A stretch of 11,309 nucleotides of DNA from Planctomycetaceae bacterium (GTDB taxonomy: Bacteria > Planctomycetota > Phycisphaerae > Phycisphaerales > SM1A02). Location: assembly GCA_947474205.1 (NCBI GenBank), contig CANJIC010000049.1, positions 1 to 11,309 of the forward strand, in the 5' to 3' direction. Shown here piece after piece: positions 1 to 5,308 of this stretch. Numbering within the stretch: the stretch's first letter is position 1; every line of letters starts with the position of its first letter. Position numbers and translations under genes: made by a program. Below the pieces are notes generated by a model that saw nothing but the letters and a program-made list of their open reading frames with translations, searched no databases and was not told where the DNA came from.

Positions 1-1076
1 CCGGCCACAACAAACTTCACGCCGTCCATGACATCAAGCACGCGCTTGGCCGCGCTGATGAAATACTCCGGACCCTTTTGCATGGTAATTCGCCCGAAAT
101 ACAGCACAATTTTATCGCTGCGCTTGATGGGCTCCGCGCCCATGCCGCTTGGATCTAGGTCCACGCCGTTGTAGACCACGTCCACTTTGTTGGGGTTGAC
201 GCCGTAGCGGTTCACCACCAAGTTGCGCGTGAGCATACTCACGGTAATCACGCGAACCGCGCCGTGCATTCCGCGGCGCTCAATGTTGTACAGCGGTTGA
301 TTCACATGCTCGCCCGAGCGGTCAAACTCCGTGCTGTGCACATGCACAACAAGCGGCTTGCCCGTTGCGCGCGCAATGGCAAGACCCGCGGGATAGGTCA
401 GCCAATCATGAGCGTGGATCACATCAAAGTGAACGCCGCGCGTGGCTTGCAAACAGAAGCGCGCGTATTGCTCGCTCTCTTGAATTAAATTTCCGCCGTA
501 GTCCGCGCTGGTTGCGCCGCGCGCTTGGATTTCTTGATTGTCACTGGCGTTTGATTCTGGAAGCGCGTCCATCATGGCCAACTCATGCGTGAGCCAGGTG
601 CGAGTTTGCGCGCTCAACCAAGTTGGCAAGTTCAATGTTTTTCGCAGCGCCGCGGAGCCCAGCAATGTTTGCACCGTCAAGTTGGCTTGGCTTGAAACAT
701 AGGGCGCGCTCACGCTCATGGGCACGGAAATGCTGGTCAAGCCAGCGCTTTTTGCGGCCGCCGCGACATCGGCGGGCTCCAAATTTTGCTGCATGACTTT
801 GCTGATCAACTCCGTCGCTTGATGAATAATGTCGCGCTCCACGCGCTCTCGTTGCACAACTTCCGGCGGCGGAAGCGACGGATGCGGCAAGTCGGTTCCC
901 GGAGAAAGCATGTGCACGTGGCTGGCAAATTGTCCATCAATATGTTTTGGCAACACAAAGGTCACGTCATCGCCGCGGCGATCAAGCGCCTTGGTTAATC
1001 CATAGCACGCAGTACCCAAGCCGCCCGTGATGAACGGTGGAAATTCCCAGCCAAGCATAAGCACGCGTCGCCCCAT
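1..1076 (-). CDS. GT-B glycosyltransferase, glycogen-synthase-like N-terminus (partial, 3' end off window)
   Basis: Reading leftward from the ATG at 1076-1074 gives 358 residues open to the window edge, so the C-terminus is missing. The N-terminus, MGRRVLMLGWEFPPFITGG followed by LGTACYGLTKAL, is the Gly-rich sugar-nucleotide loop region shared by GT5 starch/glycogen synthases and many GT4 enzymes. HAHDW at residues 221-225 is the conserved motif of the first Rossmann domain. The second domain starts near VVYNGVDLDP (300-309) and continues with IVLYFGRITMQKGPEYFI (323-340), which carries the typical glycosyltransferase group 1 pattern. Between VTFVLP (38-43) and HFDVIHAHDW there are about 170 residues, more than in classical glycogen synthase, so this region carries an insertion. 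The enzyme probably transfers a sugar from an NDP-sugar to a glycan in the cytoplasm; donor and acceptor cannot be read from sequence. It starts 3 bases after the stop of the 152-residue gene, so the two are very likely co-transcribed. Confidence 0.88.
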   Translation of the reverse strand, partial: MGRRVLMLGWEFPPFITGGLGTACYGLTKALDRRGDDVTFVLPKHIDGQFASHVHMLSPGTDLPHPSLPPPEVVQRERVERDIIHQATELISKVMQQNLEPADVAAAAKSAGLTSISVPMSVSAPYVSSQANLTVQTLLGSAALRKTLNLPTWLSAQTRTWLTHELAMMDALPESNASDNQEIQARGATSADYGGNLIQESEQYARFCLQATRGVHFDVIHAHDWLTYPAGLAIARATGKPLVVHVHSTEFDRSGEHVNQPLYNIERRGMHGAVRVITVSMLTRNLVVNRYGVNPNKVDVVYNGVDLDPSGMGAEPIKRSDKIVLYFGRITMQKGPEYFISAAKRVLDVMDGVKFVVA

Positions 1077-1079
1077 GAA

Positions 1080-1538
1080 TCAGTCTTTCTCTTCGCCGGA
1101 CATGTCACCCAGATTTCGAAACGCCGCCTCATACGCCAGCAGCCATGTGGCCACAATAGAGGCGTCGCCGTTAAGTGACTCATTGTGCAATGGAACTGTG
1201 TTGATGAAAACATATTCGCGCTGCTCGCTGCGGAAATGTTTTGGCGCCTCAACTTCAAAGTCGGAGCCAAGCTCAACTAGTTCCTCTTCAATCAACTCCT
1301 CAAGTGGATCGCCAAAGTGCATCAAGTCCGTCTCAATGCTTTCACTGAGCCAACGGTCGGGAGTGCTTAGGCTGACGGTCCAATGTCCGTCGTGCGATTG
1401 CACCAAATACCAAGCGTCTTCCTTCACATCGCGGGCGCGGCAACGTAATAAATCGCCTTGCACCTCCACGGAGGTGAAAACATTTCTATCGCGCGCAATT
1501 TCCGCGACACTTTCCAAGAATTCCCGAACATTTTTCAT
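1080..1538 (-). CDS. Uncharacterised acidic 152-residue protein, first gene of the glycosyltransferase operon
   Basis: I do not recognise this family. The ATG at 1538-1536 is preceded on the minus strand by AAAGGA (1555-1550), an acceptable ribosome binding site with an 11-base gap. The protein has no signal peptide or membrane segment and should be cytosolic. It opens with a helix-like segment (MKNVREFLESVAEIARD), followed by alternating strand-like stretches containing WYLVQ (43-47) and HWTVSL (52-57), an acidic run LEELIEEELVELG (79-91), and a C-terminal helix TWLLAYEAAFRNLG (131-144). The short alpha/beta, acidic layout is reminiscent of small chaperone-like or YbjN-type folds, but no diagnostic motif supports that, so no function is assigned. 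Its stop lies 3 bases before the glycosyltransferase start, which implies translational coupling and perhaps an accessory role to that enzyme. Confidence 0.8.
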   Translation of the reverse strand: MKNVREFLESVAEIARDRNVFTSVEVQGDLLRCRARDVKEDAWYLVQSHDGHWTVSLSTPDRWLSESIETDLMHFGDPLEELIEEELVELGSDFEVEAPKHFRSEQREYVFINTVPLHNESLNGDASIVATWLLAYEAAFRNLGDMSGEEKD

Positions 1539-1575
1539 GATGCTTCAAATCCTTTCATACACTGATGGGCGGAAG

Positions 1576-1581
1576 ATTGTA
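1576..1581 (-). promoter_or_regulatory. Possible -10 box (TACAAT) for the 152-residue gene operon
   Basis: On the minus strand TACAAT matches five of six positions of the sigma-70 -10 consensus. It lies about 20 bases upstream of the AAAGGA ribosome binding site, a sensible place for a short leader. No convincing TTGACA-like -35 element sits 16-18 bases further upstream (the hexamer there is AGTGTG). It is therefore a weak candidate only. The rest of the 129-base divergent gap up to prmC shows no clearer promoter in either direction. Confidence 0.3.
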
Positions 1582-1667
1582 CCCAAAGTCCAACTGAACA
1601 CACTCTTTACACTTTGTGCGCCCACGCGCTTGACCATGACGCTGAATCACCACGCGAAAGCATTGCA

Positions 1668-2609
1668 ATGAACGCCAAACAAGGGACAACGGAAAAAATT
1701 TGGACCACGCGCGAATTGTTAGCGTGGATGACGCCGTTTTTAACTGGCAAGAAAATAGATTCGCCGCGCGTGTGCGCCGAAATGTTGCTGGGTCATGTGT
1801 TGGGTTGCGATCGAACCCGTTTGTATATGGAGTCCGACCGAGTGGTGGACGCCGCGCAACTTGCGCGCTTGCGTGAATTGGTACGCCGCGCCGCCGAGCA
1901 TGAGCCCGTGCAATATTTGGTTGGCGAAACTTGGTTCTACGCCAAGCCGTATTTTGTGGATAGCAGCACGCTGATTCCGCGGCCCAGCACCGAGCGCGTT
2001 ACGGAACTTGCCGTGGCATGGGCGCGGCTGACTGGGCAAACTTCTTTACGCATGTTGGATCTGTGCACAGGTTCGGGTTGCGTTGTGGTCAGCGTGGTCA
2101 GCGCGCTGGTCACGCCCAAGCGCAATAATTACGAGCCGCCAGTTGCGGCCATGGAAGTGTCGGCATTGGCCACTGATTTAGTTCCGGCCGCGATTGTGTT
2201 GGCCGCGCGCAACGCGGTGCGCCACGGAGTTGATGCGCGTATTGAGTTTCGCGCCAGCGATCTGTTTGAATCAATCGACGCCGCGCAGCAAGGCGCGTTT
2301 GATCTGATCACGGCGAATCCTCCATATATAAGCGACGCGGAGTGGGCGCAGTGCGCGCCGAATGTGCGTGAGCATGAGCCAGTCACCGCGCTGCGAGCTG
2401 GCGCGGAAGGTTTGAATGTGATTGAACCGCTGCTGCAAAATGTGGCGAAGTGGTTGCGTCCAGGCGGGCGATTATTGCTGGAAATTGCGGCTTCGCAAGC
2501 CGATGCCGCGCAGCGCCTGACGCGTGCCAATACGCAACTTGTGTTTCACGGCGTTGAAAATGACGGTGACAATTTGCCGCGCGTGTTGGTGGCTGATCGC
2601 GTGGCGTAA
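1668..2609 (+). CDS. prmC: Peptide chain release factor N5-glutamine methyltransferase (PrmC/HemK)
   Basis: This SAM-dependent enzyme methylates the glutamine of the GGQ motif in release factors RF1 and RF2, which is needed for efficient translation termination. From the ATG at 1668 it has 313 residues (E. coli PrmC: 277). The N-terminal helical release-factor-binding domain spans about 15-90, with the family-typical EHEPVQYLVGETWFY (78-91). IPRPSTE (103-109) is the family's IPRPETE-type motif with Ser in place of the usual acidic residue. SAM motif I is DLCTGSG (131-137), and the catalytic NPPY sits at 217-220. An extra stretch of about 20 residues (roughly 147-166) follows motif I and partly accounts for the greater length. 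The reading frame extends upstream to a TTG at 1614, but that part lacks family similarity, so the ATG is preferred; its ribosome binding site is weak. The gene stands alone here, without the common neighbour prfA. Confidence 0.93.
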   Translation: MNAKQGTTEKIWTTRELLAWMTPFLTGKKIDSPRVCAEMLLGHVLGCDRTRLYMESDRVVDAAQLARLRELVRRAAEHEPVQYLVGETWFYAKPYFVDSSTLIPRPSTERVTELAVAWARLTGQTSLRMLDLCTGSGCVVVSVVSALVTPKRNNYEPPVAAMEVSALATDLVPAAIVLAARNAVRHGVDARIEFRASDLFESIDAAQQGAFDLITANPPYISDAEWAQCAPNVREHEPVTALRAGAEGLNVIEPLLQNVAKWLRPGGRLLLEIAASQADAAQRLTRANTQLVFHGVENDGDNLPRVLVADRVA

Positions 2610-2701
2610 AATAATTCAACGTTGCAATTTTCTCAAGCGCGCTCAAAGTGAAATTTTGCGATAGAGCAAGCGCGTTGGATTTTCGACGCGTGGTTGAATT
2701 C

Positions 2702-2722
2702 AAACGCGACACATGCGCGTTT
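2702..2722. terminator. Candidate bidirectional terminator hairpin between convergent genes
   Basis: AAACGCG (2702-2708) and CGCGTTT (2716-2722) form a perfect 7-bp stem around the 7-base loop ACACATG. The stem ends in AAA/TTT, so each strand has a short T run at its 3' side, but no extended T tract follows on either strand. It lies 92 bases after the prmC stop and 44 bases after the receiver-gene stop. Placement between convergent stops supports a terminator; the weak T tract keeps confidence low. Confidence 0.4.
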
Positions 2723-2745
2723 CAAATCCGCGCGGCCCCAATCTA

Positions 2746-2764
2746 TAAATCAGTTTTAAATCAG
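2746..2764. repeat. Short direct repeat TAAATCAG, period 11
   Basis: TAAATCAG occurs at 2746-2753 and again at 2757-2764, separated by TTT, just outside the 3' end of the receiver gene. The 11-base spacing is about one helical turn. Two copies of 8 bases in AT-rich DNA may be chance. Confidence 0.35.
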
Positions 2765-2766
2765 CT

Positions 2767-4269
2767 TCACAATCCGGCTGGCGGCGGCGTGACTATGGCT
2801 TTGCAAGCCTCATCAAGAAGTTGCTGCGCTTGAAATGGTTTGAACAAAAAACAATGCAGGCCTTCTTGGCTGGAGCGCACAATGGAATGATTCGGGTCAT
2901 AGCCAAAGCCCGTCATTAAGATCACGGGCGTCTCGGGGTCAATCGCTTTGGTGGCGCGAAAAATTTCATACCCATTGCGATCGGGCAGCCGAACATCGCT
3001 GAGCACAAGTTCAAACGGCGCGTTTTTATTTTTGGCGGCATCCAACGCCAGCAACGCGGGCTCTCCACTGGCAAACGAAGTCACAATGGCGCCTTGTTGG
3101 CTTAAGATGGTCACAATGGCCTCGCGAATTCCGGCCTCATCATCCACAACAAGCACGCGCCGACCCGCAAGTTTGGGTTGCTGCGAACCCGCCACGGAAA
3201 TTCGGTCCACGCCAAGCACGCCGCGAAAACCTTCGGTGGCATTTTGCAGGCGCTTCTCTAGCGTGGCAATGCAATCCTCCATTTGTCCCAGCGCCAATAA
3301 ACCCGCGCTGGTGTTGGACATGTTCTCGCGCAACGATTCAAGCGACTCGCGCAAAGTGCGCACCGGAATTGCAATTTCCTCTTGGACACTTCCAGTGATG
3401 CGTTGATTGGTGGTGTATCGCTCCACAATCAGCATGTCCAAAATGTTCAGCGCCATGGCCACGTAGCGTCCATACAACTCAAGCAGAAATTGATCCTCTT
3501 CCTCAAAGGCGCGCGGGTCGCCACTTTCCAAATTGATTGTTCCCACAACGCGGTCATGCAACAACAAAGGCGTGGTCAACGAGCAACGACAATTGGGCAG
3601 ACCAGATCGGTAGCGCGGATCATTGGTAGGGTCTTTGCACAAATAACTTTGGCCCGTGCTTGCCACATAGCCAGTGATTCCGGCGCCGTCTATGTCGGCG
3701 CGCATTTGCTGGCCAATGGGTAGTGGCGCAATGCCTTTGTGCAACACCAATTCCAGCACGCGCGTTTTGCGATCTAGCAAACGCACTTGATAATTGGAGG
3801 CCGCGAACAGTTCGCGCAACGCTTGTTCCACGCGGCTTTCAAGCAATTTCAACCGCTCCGCAACATTCAGCGGATTCACAATCACAGCGTCCAAATTCAA
3901 CATCATGTCGCCGGCGTTGTCCACTTGCTCAATGCGGTCGAACAAGCGCTGACGCGGCGTGACATTCACCAGCGTGGCTACGGCGTGATCGCTTTGGCCC
4001 TCCACAACTAATTTGGAAATGGCCACTTCAAATGTTTTGGTGCCGCTGCGAAAGCGACGCAAGTGACTTGCGCGCGGGGACTTTGCCTCGCGCACAACAT
4101 CGCGGCATGTGTCCGCGAATCGTCGCATCACTTCAGGCGTCTGGCCCGCAAGACGCGCGCTCATCCACACAATTTCACCGGCGGCATCGACCACGCCCAC
4201 GCCATCCACCAAACCTTCAAGCAAGGTGGCGGCATCAAAGGTTCCAGAGTTGTTGATCTTGCTAGTCAT
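2767..4269 (-). CDS. PAS-like/GAF sensor with degenerate DHp segment and C-terminal receiver domain; no kinase domain
   Basis: Numbering is from the ATG at 4269 (500 residues); a GTG at 4287 would add six residues and neither start has a good ribosome binding site. Residues about 8-109 look like a PAS fold (LLEGLVDGVGVVDAAGEIVW). A GAF domain at about 141-282 contains the typical run from NDPRYRSGLP (216-225) to VVGTINLESG. Residues 290-350 are helical and resemble a kinase dimerisation hairpin: EEIAIPV sits where HELRTPL-type kinases carry the phospho-acceptor His, and here that position is Glu297. No HATPase domain follows. The receiver domain (about 370-491) is complete, with acidic pair D376/D377, phospho-acceptor D425 in LVLSDVRLPDRNG, T453 and K477 in FLFKPF. 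It probably integrates a small-molecule or redox signal with phosphorylation from a partner kinase. There is no DNA-binding output. It diverges from the ABC module across a very short gap. Confidence 0.88.
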   Translation of the reverse strand: MTSKINNSGTFDAATLLEGLVDGVGVVDAAGEIVWMSARLAGQTPEVMRRFADTCRDVVREAKSPRASHLRRFRSGTKTFEVAISKLVVEGQSDHAVATLVNVTPRQRLFDRIEQVDNAGDMMLNLDAVIVNPLNVAERLKLLESRVEQALRELFAASNYQVRLLDRKTRVLELVLHKGIAPLPIGQQMRADIDGAGITGYVASTGQSYLCKDPTNDPRYRSGLPNCRCSLTTPLLLHDRVVGTINLESGDPRAFEEEDQFLLELYGRYVAMALNILDMLIVERYTTNQRITGSVQEEIAIPVRTLRESLESLRENMSNTSAGLLALGQMEDCIATLEKRLQNATEGFRGVLGVDRISVAGSQQPKLAGRRVLVVDDEAGIREAIVTILSQQGAIVTSFASGEPALLALDAAKNKNAPFELVLSDVRLPDRNGYEIFRATKAIDPETPVILMTGFGYDPNHSIVRSSQEGLHCFLFKPFQAQQLLDEACKAIVTPPPAGL

Positions 4270-4302
4270 GATTTCAGTTTCAATCACAGTCTAGGGGACG
4301 CC

Positions 4303-4320
4303 AACCTTTACGAGAAGGTT
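4303..4320 (+). promoter_or_regulatory. Inverted repeat overlapping the ribosome binding site of the ABC ATPase gene
   Basis: AACCTT (4303-4308) and AAGGTT (4315-4320) are exact reverse complements around a 6-base loop. The right arm includes most of GAGAAGG (4312-4318), the best Shine-Dalgarno sequence for the ATPase ATG at 4327, 8 bases away. In the mRNA the hairpin would pair part of that site; as DNA it could be an operator in the divergent region. The stem is only 6 bp with two G-C pairs, so it would be weak. Confidence 0.4.
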
Positions 4321-4326
4321 TACACT

Positions 4327-5277
4327 ATGTATTCAATCGGTTTCATAATGATTGTCGCTCAAGATTTATTCAAGAAATTCGCATCGCGCCCCGCAATTGA
4401 TGGTGTCAGTTTTCACGTGCCCGCTGGAAGCATTTGTGGTTTTCTTGGTCCAAATGGCGCTGGCAAGAGCACTTCAATGCGAATGCTTGCGGGTGCGTTG
4501 GCGCCGGATGGTGGCAGCGTCATAATTGATGGCGCCAATGTGTGGACGCAACCGCGTGTGGCGCGCGCGCGCGTGGGTTGGCTGCCGGAGCGCGCGCCGG
4601 TGCAGTTGGACGCCAGCGTGCAGGAATTTATTCAGTGGTCGGCGCGCATGAAGGGCGTTGAAAAAAAATTCGCTGCTGAATTTGCCGAGCACGCCATGGG
4701 CCAGTGCGGCTTGCTTGATGCGCGCGCGCGTGTGTGCGGCGAGTTGAGCCGCGGATTTCGCCAGCGCGTTGGTTTGGCGGCGGCGCTTTCTTCGCGGCCA
4801 AAAGTTTTGCTTTTAGATGAGCCCACGGCGGGGCTTGATCCCGCGCAGGTTCTTGCGTTTCGAGAATTGTTGCAGTCGCTCAAAGGTTCCGTGACCGTGC
4901 TGCTTTGCACGCACGTGCTTGCGGAAGTGGAGGCCACGTGCGATCAATTGATCGTGCTTGACCGCGGCCGCGTGATTGCAACAGGTTCACCGCACGAGGT
5001 GCGTTTGAAATTAGGCGTGTCTGCCACGCTTGAAATAGAAGTCAACGATCCAGCGCGCGCCGAAGTGGCCATTGCCGAGGCGGGTTTGCATTTGCAATCG
5101 CGTCGCCTGCTTGATGCGCCGTGGCACGCCATGACGGCTACGGGCAATGTCACGCTTGCGACGCGCTCGGTGCTTTCTCAAAGTTTGGCGCGTGATGGCG
5201 TGGCCGTGCGCCGCATGGATGTGCAGGCGGGCGCGCTTGAAGAGGCGTTTCGGCAACTCGCATTGGAGGCGTCGTGA
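4327..5277 (+). CDS. ABC transporter ATP-binding protein, GldA/ABC-2 type
   Basis: Cytoplasmic ATPase of an ABC-2-type export or membrane-remodelling complex, 316 residues from the ATG at 4327, which has a strong ribosome binding site (GAGAAGG, 8-base gap). A second ATG at 4348 starts closer to the conserved core but lacks one. Walker A is GPNGAGKST (41-49). The Q-loop region reads VGWLPER (83-89), as in the GldA-like group (LPE-type). The signature is LSRGFRQRVGL (140-150), Walker B VLLLDEPT (160-167), the D-loop AGLDP (168-172), and the switch histidine is H196 in LLCTH. The C-terminal 90 residues form the extra regulatory domain seen in this subfamily. The next genes encode its membrane partner and a DUF4340 protein, the standard Gld-type module. 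The substrate is not known. The stop lies 31 bases before the annotated permease start. Confidence 0.94.
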   Translation: MYSIGFIMIVAQDLFKKFASRPAIDGVSFHVPAGSICGFLGPNGAGKSTSMRMLAGALAPDGGSVIIDGANVWTQPRVARARVGWLPERAPVQLDASVQEFIQWSARMKGVEKKFAAEFAEHAMGQCGLLDARARVCGELSRGFRQRVGLAAALSSRPKVLLLDEPTAGLDPAQVLAFRELLQSLKGSVTVLLCTHVLAEVEATCDQLIVLDRGRVIATGSPHEVRLKLGVSATLEIEVNDPARAEVAIAEAGLHLQSRRLLDAPWHAMTATGNVTLATRSVLSQSLARDGVAVRRMDVQAGALEEAFRQLALEAS

Positions 5278-5308
5278 AACTTTTTTCTAGGCCAATTCCT
5301 TTGCGCAT

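Larger units (their letters stand above)
2610..2766. other. Convergent intergenic gap with palindrome and hairpin
   Basis: This 157-base gap lies between the stops of two convergent genes, prmC and the receiver gene, and no convincing gene is present. It is more AT-rich than its surroundings. It contains the perfect 10-base palindrome TTGAATTCAA (2694-2703), immediately followed by a 7-bp hairpin (2702-2722) and an 11-base-period direct repeat (2746-2764). Transcription from both sides probably ends here. Confidence 0.6.

Noticed and set aside
1027..1671. A 214-codon plus-strand frame across the 152-residue gene and the prmC leader
   Set aside because: It is antisense to a coding operon, Ser/Thr-rich with no domain, and overlaps the prmC start; it is best explained as a shadow frame.
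4063..4326. Upstream extension of the ABC ATPase frame by 88 codons
   Set aside because: It would overlap the receiver gene on the opposite strand, lacks ABC similarity, and the ATG at 4327 has the strong ribosome binding site.
4319..4349. Possible sigma-70 promoter, TTTACA and CATAAT
   Set aside because: The spacer is 19 bases and the -10 box overlaps the second candidate ATG of the ATPase gene; it could only serve a transcript starting inside the gene.
4561..4571. GC dinucleotide run (GCGCGCGCGCG), possible Z-DNA or simple repeat
   Set aside because: It encodes the ATPase residues A-R-A-R in frame, and GCGC words are abundant throughout the window, so it reflects base composition and not a distinct element.
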